Source of the DNA: Lachnospiraceae bacterium NK3A20
GTDB lineage: Bacteria > Bacillota > Clostridia > Lachnospirales > Lachnospiraceae
Direction of reading: 5' to 3'
DNA: 64,000 bases
NCBI GenBank assembly: GCA_900107575.1
Contig: FNQX01000011.1
Location: 1 to 64,000, forward strand
Below the pieces are notes generated by a model that did not search any database, was not told the origin of the DNA, and worked only from the letters and a program-made list of their open reading frames with translations. Numbering within the stretch: position 1 is the first letter of the stretch; each line of letters opens with the position of its first letter. The position numbers were made by a program, and so were the translations under genes. Shown here in pieces: positions 55,167-63,684 of the stretch.

Positions 55167-56204
55167 TCAGTGGTCGGCATAGCTGGGATCATCCGCGGCC
55201 TGCGCGCCTTCCCGCGCACCGCTCCCCGCATGATCATCTTCCGGGATCTGTGGGCGCTCCAGATCTTCCCCCTGACCCACCTTCTCGCGGACAAGGTAGA
55301 TCGGGCGCTGTTTCACCTCGAGATAAGTCTTGGAGAGGTACTGCCCCACGATGCCCATGCACAACAGCTCAATGCCTGCGATGAGCAGAATGATCATAAC
55401 GAGAGAGGGCCAGCCGGGCGTCGGATCGCCGAAGATCAGCGCACGCAGCCAGATCACGATCATCATAATGAGAGAAACAAGACAGAAAAACACGCCGAAA
55501 AAGCTCGCGATCGCAAGCGGCACGGTGCTGTACGCCACGATGCCGTCGAGCGCATACAGGGTGAGCGACCAGAACGACCACTTGGTCTGCCCGTATTTTC
55601 GTTCCACGTTGTCGAACTCAATCCACTTCGTCTTATAGCCGACCCAGGAGAACAGGCCCTTGGAGAAGCGGTTGTACTCCGTCACGCGCAGAATCGAATC
55701 GACCACCTGCCTTGTCATCAGTCGGAAATCGCGCGAGCCGTCAACGATCTCCGTCTTGGAGAAACGGTTGATGAGGTGGTAGAAACGCCGCGCGAACCAG
55801 CTGCGCACCGGCGGCTCTCCCTCTCTCGTCACACGCCTGGTCGCCGCCTGATCGTAGCCCTCGAAAAGGTAGCCGAACATTTCGGGCAGGAGCGAGGGCG
55901 GGTCCTGCAAATCGGCGTCCATGATCGCGACATAGTCGCCCTTCGCGGTCTGGAGTCCCGCGTACATGCCGGCCTCCTTGCCGAAATTGCGTGAGAAGGA
56001 GACAAGCACCACCTTCGGATCCTTCTCGTGCAGCGCCTTGACCTTCTGCACGGTGTGATCCCTGGATCCGTCGTCGATGTAGATGAGCTCGTAGTCGAGG
56101 TCGTGTTCCTCGAAGAACGGCCGGTTCTTCATGAACTCCTCGTAGAAATAATCAATATTCTCTTCTTCGTTGTAGCACGGTACGATCGCGCTGAATAGCT
56201 TCAT
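55167..56204 (-). CDS. Polyprenyl-phosphate glycosyltransferase (GtrB/DPM1-like family 2)
   Basis: This 345-aa protein has the GT2 domain (FSAIVPCYNEEENIDYF, IDDGSRDHT, and metal motif DADLQDPP) followed by two membrane helices (ASFFGVFFCLVSLIMMIVIWL; LVMIILLIAGIELLCMGIVGQYL). This is the GtrB/Arn-like family that attaches a sugar to undecaprenyl phosphate, supplying a membrane glycosyl donor. It overlaps the nth stop codon (ATGA), so it is translated with nth. The hydrophilic C-terminal tail (about 40 aa) is unconserved. Confidence 0.92.
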   Translation of the reverse strand: MKLFSAIVPCYNEEENIDYFYEEFMKNRPFFEEHDLDYELIYIDDGSRDHTVQKVKALHEKDPKVVLVSFSRNFGKEAGMYAGLQTAKGDYVAIMDADLQDPPSLLPEMFGYLFEGYDQAATRRVTREGEPPVRSWFARRFYHLINRFSKTEIVDGSRDFRLMTRQVVDSILRVTEYNRFSKGLFSWVGYKTKWIEFDNVERKYGQTKWSFWSLTLYALDGIVAYSTVPLAIASFFGVFFCLVSLIMMIVIWLRALIFGDPTPGWPSLVMIILLIAGIELLCMGIVGQYLSKTYLEVKQRPIYLVREKVGQGEDLERPQIPEDDHAGSGAREGAQAADDPSYADH

Positions 56205-56878
56205 GACTCTTTCCCTGCTCTCTGCCGGTCTTTCTTGTGATCTTTCTCATATTTCCTGCAATATTCCGCAAGGAAACACGCATCGCACCTGGGTGTCGGC
56301 GCCTTGCAGATCTCGCGCCCCAGCGTAATCCCCTGGAGATTGATGAGAATCCAGTGGTCTTTAGGGAGGCATTTCATAAGGTCCTGTTCGACCCTGGCGG
56401 GCTCTGTCTCATTGGTGAGCCCCAGGCGGTTGGTAACCCGCTTCACGTGCGTGTCGACGACGATACTGGGGTCGTGGAACACATTGCCGCGCACAACATT
56501 CGCCGTCTTCCTGCCAACGCCCGGGAGCGATGTCAACTCCTCAATGGTGCGCGGTACCTCACCTCCGAACTCGGATACGAGCTTCTTTGCGCAGCCGATG
56601 AGATTCCTCGCCTTGGCGTGGTAGAAACCGATGGAATGAATGTCCTGTTCCAGTTCTGCAAGATCCGCGTCCGCGAAGGCCTGTACATTCGGATATTTCA
56701 CGTACAGATCCTTCGTGACCATGTTGACTCTCGCGTCGGTGCACTGCGCCGAGAGTATCGTGGAAAACAACAGCTGCCAGGCTTTGTCCGGCGCGTAATC
56801 CAGGGTTGCTCCCAGATCGGTGCCATAGTGTTCGTCCAATAGGCGGAGGATACCCTCCACACGTTCTCTTTTCGTCAT
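56201..56878 (-). CDS. nth: Endonuclease III
   Basis: Nth (225 aa) is a DNA glycosylase/AP lyase that removes oxidised pyrimidines. The helix-hairpin-helix LPGVGRKTANVV holds the catalytic Lys124, with Asp142 in VDTHVKRV. The C-terminal [4Fe-4S] set Cys191-X6-Cys198-X2-Cys201-X5-Cys207 is intact. The ATG at 56878 is favoured over a GTG at 56902; neither has a strong ribosome binding site. It is the first gene of the transcript leading into the polysaccharide operon, with its stop overlapping the GT2 start. Confidence 0.96.
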   Translation of the reverse strand: MTKRERVEGILRLLDEHYGTDLGATLDYAPDKAWQLLFSTILSAQCTDARVNMVTKDLYVKYPNVQAFADADLAELEQDIHSIGFYHAKARNLIGCAKKLVSEFGGEVPRTIEELTSLPGVGRKTANVVRGNVFHDPSIVVDTHVKRVTNRLGLTNETEPARVEQDLMKCLPKDHWILINLQGITLGREICKAPTPRCDACFLAEYCRKYEKDHKKDRQRAGKES

Positions 56879-56988
56879 ATATTCGTATACAATCTCGCGC
56901 ACTATGCTGTCACAGCTGACGGCACTGATATGCGAGAATTCCTTCTGTAGAATGGCTTCCTTGCCAGTTCGGGATGTATCTATGAAGA

Positions 56989-58173
56989 TTACAACTCCCT
57001 GGGGCCGCCGCCGATATCCAGCGTGTAGAAGCTCGCGGGGTAGCCGACCTTCTCCTCGTAGATTCTGCCGACTGTGGCCTTGAACTCTTCCACTGCCTCA
57101 TCCTTCACAATGCTGACTGTACAGCCGCCAAAGCCGCCGCCCGTGATACGACTGCCGAGGACGCCTGGTATTTTCCAGGCCTCTTCTGCCAGAATATCCG
57201 CCTCGGGACAGCTCGTCTCGTAGTCGTCGCGCAGGGAAATGTGGGACTCGTTCATCAGCCGGCCGAAGGTGACAAGATCGCCCGCCTTCAGCGCCGCGAC
57301 CGCCTGAATCGTGCGCTGGTTCTCATAGACCGCGTGCTTCGCCCTCCTGCGGCAGACCTCATCCTGAATGAGATCCTTCCCTTCCTCAAACTCCTCGATG
57401 GAGAGATCGCCAAGCGTCTTGATGTCATAGCGTTCCTGCAAATCATGCAGCGCAGCCGTGCTCTGCTCGCGGCGGAGATTGTACTCGCTGTCGACGAGGC
57501 TGTGTTTCTTATTCGTGTTCGTGACCTGGAGGCGCATCCCGGTCAGCTCCAGCGGCGCATACTCGAATTGGAGCGTTGCGCAGTCGAGGAAGATTGCGTG
57601 GTTCTCCCTGCCCATGGCAGAGGCGAACTGATCCATAATGCCACAGTTCATGCCGTTGTACTGGTTCTCCGACTGCTGCCCGATGAGAGCAAGGTCCTGA
57701 TTCGTCACTGCATCAAAGCCGTAGAGCGCGCGGAGCATACAGCCCGTGAGCACCTCAAGCGACGCTGAGGAAGACAGGCCGGAGCCCGCCGGAATGTCCC
57801 CGTAGACCACCATGTCGAACCCGCAGTCCAGCTCATAACCGCGCTGCGCAAAGGCCCAGACAACGCCCTTGGGATAGCCGGCCCACCCCTTTTTCTCCAG
57901 AGGAACCAGATCATCGAGGCTCGTCAGAGTGACGCCGGACTTCGGGAAATTGGTGGAATAGAAACGGAGCTTTTGATCATTCCTCTTCCGCGCGGCCGCG
58001 TAGGTGCCGAGGGAAATCGCGCACGGGAAGACGTGACCGCCGTTGTAGTCCGTGTGCTCGCCGATGAGATTGACCCTGCCGGGCGCGAAGAAATAGCGAA
58101 CGCCCGCAAGATCCCCGAACTTATCCCTGAAGCCCTCCTGCACGCGCGCAAGAGGTGTCATTGCTGCTGCCAT
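56989..58173 (-). CDS. galK: Galactokinase
   Basis: GalK (394 aa) phosphorylates galactose to galactose-1-phosphate. The family signature GRVNLIGEHTDYNGGHVFP, the ATP loop GDIPAGSGLSSSAS and motif TGGGFGGCTVS are intact. The ATG 58173 is chosen because GGAGGG sits 7 nt upstream; two earlier ATGs (58197, 58188) precede this site. No galT or galE is next to it. It may supply sugar nucleotides for the neighbouring polysaccharide locus and use galactose released by the family 2 hydrolase at 61.3 kb (inference). Confidence 0.95.
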   Translation of the reverse strand: MAAAMTPLARVQEGFRDKFGDLAGVRYFFAPGRVNLIGEHTDYNGGHVFPCAISLGTYAAARKRNDQKLRFYSTNFPKSGVTLTSLDDLVPLEKKGWAGYPKGVVWAFAQRGYELDCGFDMVVYGDIPAGSGLSSSASLEVLTGCMLRALYGFDAVTNQDLALIGQQSENQYNGMNCGIMDQFASAMGRENHAIFLDCATLQFEYAPLELTGMRLQVTNTNKKHSLVDSEYNLRREQSTAALHDLQERYDIKTLGDLSIEEFEEGKDLIQDEVCRRRAKHAVYENQRTIQAVAALKAGDLVTFGRLMNESHISLRDDYETSCPEADILAEEAWKIPGVLGSRITGGGFGGCTVSIVKDEAVEEFKATVGRIYEEKVGYPASFYTLDIGGGPREL

Positions 58174-58234
58174 CTGGTAACCCTCCATATCGTTCATTAA
58201 TTGTTGCCTGTGATCAGCCTTATATTTTCACAGA

Positions 58235-58384
58235 CTTATACCCAGTGCCGCGTATTTTGCGGCACTCGCGGGAGAAAATCGCCAAGGCGATTCCTCGCGA
58301 AGGCGATTTCTCGCGATCGAGTCCTCGGAGACGCTTGCGTCTCCGAGGATCGTTCGGAAGTGACGCATCAGCGTCACTTCCGAA
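58235..58384 (-). repeat. Five-hairpin cluster upstream of galK, containing dispersed repeat copy 3
   Basis: Hairpins in order: GTGCCGC...GCGGCAC (58245-58265), AATCGCC-AA-GGCGATT (58277-58292), a TCGCGA/TCGCGA pair with GGCGATTTC between (58294-58316), TCCTCGGAGACGC with its complement (58322-58349, 13 bp) and TTCGGAAGTGACGC-ATCA with its complement (58353-58384, 14 bp). The minus strand of 58235-58292 is the composite repeat also seen at 37546-37605. This fills most of the 321-bp gap between the DUF5722 and galK genes. The rest is an AT-rich leader with no gene. Confidence 0.85.
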
Positions 58385-58442
58385 CTTTAACACTTTATGA
58401 TACCAAATAAAGAGGGCGTTGGAAAGCCAGCACGACGGGCGC

Positions 58443-58469
58443 AAAAAGAGCCCCCCTGCGGGAGCTCTT
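58443..58469 (-). terminator. Terminator of the DUF5722 gene
   Basis: AAGAGC...GCTCTT stem with one mismatch (58446-58455 with about 58460-58469). On the minus strand five T follow (58443-58447). It lies 26 bp beyond the stop codon. Confidence 0.8.
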
Positions 58470-58494
58470 CGAAAAAGTGATTCATGATCCTGTA

Positions 58495-60129
58495 TTATCT
58501 TGCGTATTTGGCACAGTCCTGCAAAATATCAATCCCCAGAACGGAGGACGCCTGCGCGATAACAGCGGGATCCTGCGCGCCGACATACCACTGGTACGCC
58601 AGCTTCTGCGAGCCATCCGCGTTCAGAAGGCCATAGTCAAGCCCCTGCGCCACTTCTGCCACATGCGTTCTCTGGCGGTTGATGATAATGCCATTAATGT
58701 AGCGATTCGTGGCTGCACGGTTCAGCGCGTACACAATGTCCGCCGCCTGATACTGCTCATTGCTGCCCGCTGCCGCAGATGAAGTGAAGCCCACTTCGGA
58801 GAGTAGGATCGGTCGGACAGATCCGTCCGGCGACAGCATCGGCTGCTGGCACATGAAATCGGTGAGAATCTCAATATTCTCCATTGTGACGTAAGCCGAG
58901 GTGTTCCTATCGTGCGTTACCTTCGGATTCGCCGGCATGGCTGCCACGGAAGGCGCGTACAGCGGTACATTGTACGGATGGTTGGACAGCCCCCAGGCAA
59001 TATTCCCCTCAGAAGCAATGCAGGCATTGAGATCTGTCAGCATCTCTTTCGCGCCAAAATGGATTGCGGGATTGTCCGAGAGCCATTCCTGATCGGTTGC
59101 CACATAGATCTGCGCATTTGCGTTCTGTGATCGGATGCCGTTGTAGAATACCCGAACCGTGTCCGCGTAAGCCTTCGAGAAAGACGCCGCGTCCGCCCAC
59201 TGGCCATTGTTCCACGGATTTCTGGCATTCACTTCATTGCCGACAATCCAGTTGTCGATACCCGGAAAATTCTCTCCGAGGAAAGCCGCAAGTGCTTCCA
59301 GATGCAGCGCGCCCTGATCGCCCGCATTGAACATATAGTAGTTGCCACCCGTCCCTCGTGAGAGTGGATGAACCAGGTCCGGCGCAGCCGCCTCGAGCTG
59401 TGGATCGCACAGGAGAATCATGTTGACCTGAATGCCTGCTGCCTGACAACGCGACATCAGCACCTTGTAGGCACCGACAATGCCGGCATTGAAGTGATAG
59501 CTCTTCCCCATGTAGTTGTAGGTAATCCCGGTTCCGACGAAACTGCTGATCGGAAGATTGTAGGAAATCTTCTTCACGCCCGCTGAGGACAAGGAGCCCA
59601 TGCCGTTCTCTATCATGCCGGAATCCGGGAGAAGTCCCTTCACATCGCTGCTGTCCAGACGCGCGTGCGTGTGATCTGCCACAGCCTCCGGATTGGTAAT
59701 GTACCCCGCATTGGAGAGCTGTGTCAGCTGTCCTTGGACGACGCCCCGTACAACGAACTTCTTGAACAGCACGGAATCTGCTCTGTCGTTGTTCAGTGCC
59801 GTAGTGAACTGCGCGTTTCCTGCCGGCTGCTGCGCGATCTCCGTTCCCCGGGTTCCGCTCTCCCACACATTTTGCGCGTACAGGTGATACAGGCCGTCAT
59901 CGGTCGCCTGCATTCCCTCGGCGCAGATCACGACATTGCTGCCGCTGATCGCTGCCGATAACGCAACCGGATAAGTGGCTGCAGGAACAGCAGGCGCCGC
60001 AGGCGTTATTCTGGTTCCGCCCTTTTTCTTTGCCGCGAAAACCGGCAAGCCTGCCGCGGTCAGTGACGTGAGCAGCAAGACCGCTGCCGTTGTCAGACCA
60101 ATCACTCTTGTTGCAAACCTTAGCTTCAT
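58495..60129 (-). CDS. Secreted glycoside-hydrolase-like protein (DUF5722)
   Basis: This 544-aa secreted protein has a signal peptide (VIGLTTAAVLLLTSLTAAGLPVFAA, cut near residue 32), a short lysine/proline linker, an immunoglobulin-like beta domain (about 50-150) and a DUF5722-type TIM barrel. The barrel has the GH-like motif NWIVGNEVNARNPWNN, where the N-E pair matches the acid/base position of clan-A glycosidases, and a later ILLSEVGFTSS with a second Glu. It is predicted to act on a polysaccharide outside the cell. The gene stands alone, with its own terminator, downstream of degV. The substrate is unknown. Confidence 0.75.
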   Translation of the reverse strand: MKLRFATRVIGLTTAAVLLLTSLTAAGLPVFAAKKKGGTRITPAAPAVPAATYPVALSAAISGSNVVICAEGMQATDDGLYHLYAQNVWESGTRGTEIAQQPAGNAQFTTALNNDRADSVLFKKFVVRGVVQGQLTQLSNAGYITNPEAVADHTHARLDSSDVKGLLPDSGMIENGMGSLSSAGVKKISYNLPISSFVGTGITYNYMGKSYHFNAGIVGAYKVLMSRCQAAGIQVNMILLCDPQLEAAAPDLVHPLSRGTGGNYYMFNAGDQGALHLEALAAFLGENFPGIDNWIVGNEVNARNPWNNGQWADAASFSKAYADTVRVFYNGIRSQNANAQIYVATDQEWLSDNPAIHFGAKEMLTDLNACIASEGNIAWGLSNHPYNVPLYAPSVAAMPANPKVTHDRNTSAYVTMENIEILTDFMCQQPMLSPDGSVRPILLSEVGFTSSAAAGSNEQYQAADIVYALNRAATNRYINGIIINRQRTHVAEVAQGLDYGLLNADGSQKLAYQWYVGAQDPAVIAQASSVLGIDILQDCAKYAR

Positions 60130-60165
60130 CTCGTGTTGTCTCCCCCCTCTGAAGTGAATGCCTGG

Positions 60166-61020
60166 TTACGGCTCGCGGAATACAATGACGCCGACCAGTC
60201 CCGGGCCGGTGTTGATGGCCATGGTCGCCGTGATCTGCTGCTCGAAAAGAATTTCGCTGTTCTTCGTGTGCTCTTCCAGCATCTTCTGCATCTGTACCGC
60301 CTCGGAGTGAGCGTCACCCTCCTCGATGACAAGCCAGGTCTTGTGACCCTGGCAGAATTTCAATATTTCCTCGAGAAGTCGCAGCTTGCCGAATTTCGCG
60401 CCGCGGATCTTGGCGACGGTGTAGTAGGTGCCACCCTCATCACAGGAAATGATGGGTTTGAGTTTCAGCACTTCGCCGACCACGCTCGTCACCTTGCCGA
60501 TGCGTCCGCCGCGCTGCAGATATCGCAGCGTATCCATGTAGAAGAAAACCTTGGAATCGGAACGTTTCTTCTCCAGATTCTCACAGATTTTTCCAAATGG
60601 CATTCCCTCCTGTAATTTCTTCGCGGCCCAGATCGCGAAAATACCAGACCCCATGGAAATATTCTTGGAATCGTATACATAGACATCCAGGTCTTCCTCT
60701 TCGCTGGCGGCGAGGCGGATCGTGTTGTACGTTCTGGAGAGTCCGCTGGAAATCGTCACCGCAATGGCACGCTCGTAGCCTTCGTTTTTCATTTCCTCGA
60801 ATACATCCATGACCTCCGCGAGGGAAGGCGTGGACGTGGACGGGAACTCGTCCGGGAAGCGCTGATACACCATCATGGGATCAATATCGACGCCGTCCAT
60901 GTAGTCCTTCTCCGGATACATGACACGGAGCGGCAGGATCTTGATATTCAGCTCTTCTCTGACGTTCTTGGGAATGTCGCAGCCGGAATCGACGAATACG
61001 ACAGCTTTCTGATCATTCAT
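60166..61020 (-). CDS. DegV family fatty-acid-binding protein
   Basis: This 284-aa protein has the DegV pattern: VFVDSGCDIPKNV, STSTPSLAEVMDVF, AITISSGLSRTYNTIRL and the C-terminal GVIVFREP type end. DegV (FakB) proteins bind fatty acids and deliver them to the FakA kinase for phospholipid synthesis; fakA is not in the window. AAAGGGGTTACCAG lies before the ATG at 61020, which is preferred to one 21 nt upstream. A promoter (61112-61140) precedes it. Confidence 0.93.
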   Translation of the reverse strand: MNDQKAVVFVDSGCDIPKNVREELNIKILPLRVMYPEKDYMDGVDIDPMMVYQRFPDEFPSTSTPSLAEVMDVFEEMKNEGYERAIAVTISSGLSRTYNTIRLAASEEEDLDVYVYDSKNISMGSGIFAIWAAKKLQEGMPFGKICENLEKKRSDSKVFFYMDTLRYLQRGGRIGKVTSVVGEVLKLKPIISCDEGGTYYTVAKIRGAKFGKLRLLEEILKFCQGHKTWLVIEEGDAHSEAVQMQKMLEEHTKNSEILFEQQITATMAINTGPGLVGVIVFREP

Positions 61021-61111
61021 CTGGTAACCCCTTTTCCGCACGGCAATGGTGTCTTACCGCGGCGTTTGATGGTCCAGCATCTCTGCCAGCCATGTAGTTT
61101 TCAATACTACG

Positions 61112-61140
61112 TTAATAGAATAACACATCAGTGCGGGCAA
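61112..61140 (-). promoter_or_regulatory. Promoter of degV
   Basis: On the minus strand TTGCCC (61135-61140), 17-bp spacer, TATTAA (61112-61117), about 90 bp before the ATG. It shares the divergent 304-bp gap with the GH2 gene; a GTAGT...ACTAC hairpin (near 61094-61110) lies just downstream. Confidence 0.5.
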
Positions 61141-61171
61141 TAACAGGGAATTCCCGCGAGATCACAGAAAT

Positions 61172-61216
61172 ATTTGCATCTGTTTTGTATCTGCAAATTC
61201 TTCTATTTCGTATAAT
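61172..61216 (+). promoter_or_regulatory. Operator-like inverted repeat and promoter of the GH2 gene
   Basis: ATTTGCA (61172-61178), 13-nt spacer, TGCAAAT (61192-61198), followed by TATAAT (61211-61216). A second TATAAT lies at 61268-61273 nearer the gene. The dyad covers the -35 region of the first. An AraC-type gene downstream is a candidate regulator. Nothing else is seen in this gap. Confidence 0.5.
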
Positions 61217-61324
61217 TTCATCCTGTTACAGGTGGAGGCGGAGGTGCTAGGATAGAGTTGTCAGATTGTATAATTATACCTATTTGCTTTTTTCGGCTAT
61301 GTAAGATGAAGGAGACCTTTCGAT

Positions 61325-63661
61325 ATGAGTCAGATCAGAAGCTTCAACGATAACTGGACTTTTGCACTGGAGCGGGACATCGCGCAGGGCAAGGCGCCTC
61401 AGCCTGTCACATTACCCCACACCTGGTACACGGATGAGGAATATATCCAGGAGAGCGGCACCTACCGCAAGCACTTCGATCTGAAGCTATCCGAAGGCCA
61501 GCGCGCCTTCCTGCGCTTCCACGGCGTCGATAAGGTCTGTACTATCAGTCTCAACGGCCATACGCTGGGTCATCACGAAGGCGGTTACACGATCTTCACC
61601 TTTGAGCTGACGCCGTATCTTGCGGAGACGGACAATGAGCTCGTCGTCATCGCCAACAATGAAACCGGCAAAACGGTCTCTCCCCTCTCCGGCGACTTCG
61701 CCGTATTCGGCGGCATCCACCGCAAGGTAGAGCTGATGATCACGGACGCACAGTGTTTCGATCATACCTTCTGGGGCACTGACGGCGTGATCTTTAATAC
61801 CGGAGTATCGGATGGGAAGGCTTCTCTCTATGCCTTCTCCCGGGTGCTGAACGGTGCAGGAAGGGATGCAGAGAGCGGTCTGTCGATCCGCTACGACCTC
61901 GCAGACGCGGAGGGACAGCTGGTCGCGTCTCGGACGATCGCTGCCACCGCACCCACGCAGGCCAGTACGGGCAGCCGAACAGACGGTGTGCCGGTCGTGG
62001 CCGCACAGGGAAATACAGCCTCTCTCTCGCAGTGTGCGTCTACGACAGCGCAGCAGGAACCTCCCGCCGCAAAGGATTACGACCTCATCCTCTCCCTGGA
62101 TGACTTCCACCCGTGGAACGGCCTGGATCAGGCCTATCTCTACACCGCGACGGCTACCCTGCTCGATGAGGATGACCGCGAACTCGACACAGTCACAAGG
62201 AAAGTCGGCTTCCGCAGCTTCTCCATCGACGTGGACAGGGGCTTTTTCCTGAACGCAGAACACGTAAAGCTCCACGGCGTCGCGAAACACCAGGATTTCG
62301 ACAAGGTATATTCTGCCGCAGGCGAGAAGGAGTGGCAGCGTGACATGGAGCTGATCTCCGAGATCGGCGCCAACTGCCTGCGCCTCTCCCACTACCCTCA
62401 CCCGCAGCGCATCTATGACCTCGCGGACGAGAAGGGTCTCGTCGTATGGGCAGAGATCCCGATGCTGAAACTTACGAAGAATGAGGAACTCCTCGCCAAT
62501 GCAGAGCAGCAGCTCACCGAAATGATCCTCCAGAACATGCACCACCCCTCTATCTTCTTCTGGGGAGTGCAGAATGAGATCGCAATCTGGGGCGAAGAAC
62601 CGTACATGTACGAGAAGATCGGCCGGCTGAATGAGCTGGTGCACGAGCTGGATTCCTCCCGCCTCTCTACGAGCTCCAATCTCAACGCGGTAGCAACTAC
62701 CAGCCCTCTCAATCAGATCACGGATGTGACCGCCTACAACGTTTACTACGGCTGGTACTACGGCAGCTTCGAGGATCACGGCAAATTCCTCGACGAGTTC
62801 CACAGGGACAACAGCAGGATGCCCCTTGGCATTTCGGAATACGGCGCGGATACAAACCTTGCCTACCATTCTGACCACCCCAGGGTCAACGACTACACCG
62901 AGGAGTTCCAGGCGCTGTACCACGAATCCGTCTATCCCTCCATGCGCGACCGGGATTTCGTCTGGGGCTCCTTTGTCTGGAACATGTTCGATTTCGTGAG
63001 CCCGATCCGCACTGCCGCGAATATCAAGAACCGCAACCTCAAGGGCCTTGTAACCTTCGACCGCCAAACGTGCAAGGATGCCTTCTATTACTACAAGGCG
63101 CAGTGGCGCAAAGATCCCGTGATCCATATCGCGGAACAGCGTTTCGTCAACCGCTGCACCGATACCATGACCGTCAAGGTCTACTCCAACCAGCCAGAGG
63201 TCACACTGACCGCAGGCGGCAGGGATTATATTGCGGCCTCCTCCGAAGGTGTCTTCCGGTTCGAGAACATCCCTCTCTCCATGGGCGAGAACCACATGGT
63301 CGCCACTGCGGGATCCGTCCGGGACGAAGCTACCTTCCTCCGGCAGGAAACGGCAGATACGTCTTATGTTTACGTGGATCAGCACCCCGGCCTCAATGTC
63401 GCGAACTGGTTCGAGGATGAGCAGGAGAAGGCGCGCCTCTTCCCCGAGGACCGTTACAGCTTAAAAGACAGCATCGAGACCCTGCGCAGCAATGAAAAGG
63501 CATTCCATATGATCCGGGAAATGATGCCGGAAGTCGCAAAGGCCATGGAGGATGCGATGGGAAGCTTTGCGCTAGATCGCTTTGTCAGCTTCATGAAGCC
63601 CGACTACACCGAGGAGGAATTCATGAAAATGAATGCCCGCCTCCGGGAGATTGAGAAATAA
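61325..63661 (+). CDS. Glycoside hydrolase family 2 (beta-galactosidase-like)
   Basis: This 778-aa intracellular enzyme has the GH2 layout: a sugar-binding domain (FNDNWTFALERD... GTYRKHFDLKL), an immunoglobulin-like domain interrupted by an Ala/Thr/Ser/Gln-rich linker (about 205-250), and a TIM barrel with acid/base E418 (FWGVQNEI) and nucleophile E505 (GISEYGAD). No signal peptide is present, so it acts on imported oligosaccharides. GAAGGAGACC precedes the ATG. Its barrel includes FWGVQNEIAIW, close to beta-galactosidases. A helical C-terminal tail (about 700-778) is an extra segment. A probable AraC-type regulator follows. Confidence 0.92.
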   Translation: MSQIRSFNDNWTFALERDIAQGKAPQPVTLPHTWYTDEEYIQESGTYRKHFDLKLSEGQRAFLRFHGVDKVCTISLNGHTLGHHEGGYTIFTFELTPYLAETDNELVVIANNETGKTVSPLSGDFAVFGGIHRKVELMITDAQCFDHTFWGTDGVIFNTGVSDGKASLYAFSRVLNGAGRDAESGLSIRYDLADAEGQLVASRTIAATAPTQASTGSRTDGVPVVAAQGNTASLSQCASTTAQQEPPAAKDYDLILSLDDFHPWNGLDQAYLYTATATLLDEDDRELDTVTRKVGFRSFSIDVDRGFFLNAEHVKLHGVAKHQDFDKVYSAAGEKEWQRDMELISEIGANCLRLSHYPHPQRIYDLADEKGLVVWAEIPMLKLTKNEELLANAEQQLTEMILQNMHHPSIFFWGVQNEIAIWGEEPYMYEKIGRLNELVHELDSSRLSTSSNLNAVATTSPLNQITDVTAYNVYYGWYYGSFEDHGKFLDEFHRDNSRMPLGISEYGADTNLAYHSDHPRVNDYTEEFQALYHESVYPSMRDRDFVWGSFVWNMFDFVSPIRTAANIKNRNLKGLVTFDRQTCKDAFYYYKAQWRKDPVIHIAEQRFVNRCTDTMTVKVYSNQPEVTLTAGGRDYIAASSEGVFRFENIPLSMGENHMVATAGSVRDEATFLRQETADTSYVYVDQHPGLNVANWFEDEQEKARLFPEDRYSLKDSIETLRSNEKAFHMIREMMPEVAKAMEDAMGSFALDRFVSFMKPDYTEEEFMKMNARLREIEK

Positions 63662-63678
63662 TTCCCATTTGCTATACT
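63651..63678 (+). promoter_or_regulatory. Promoter predicting a leaderless transcript
   Basis: TTGAGA (63651-63656), 16-bp spacer, TATACT (63673-63678). The predicted start point is 7 nt after the -10, exactly at the A of the ATG at 63685. No ribosome binding site precedes that ATG. Confidence 0.5.
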
Positions 63679-63684
63679 GCCATC

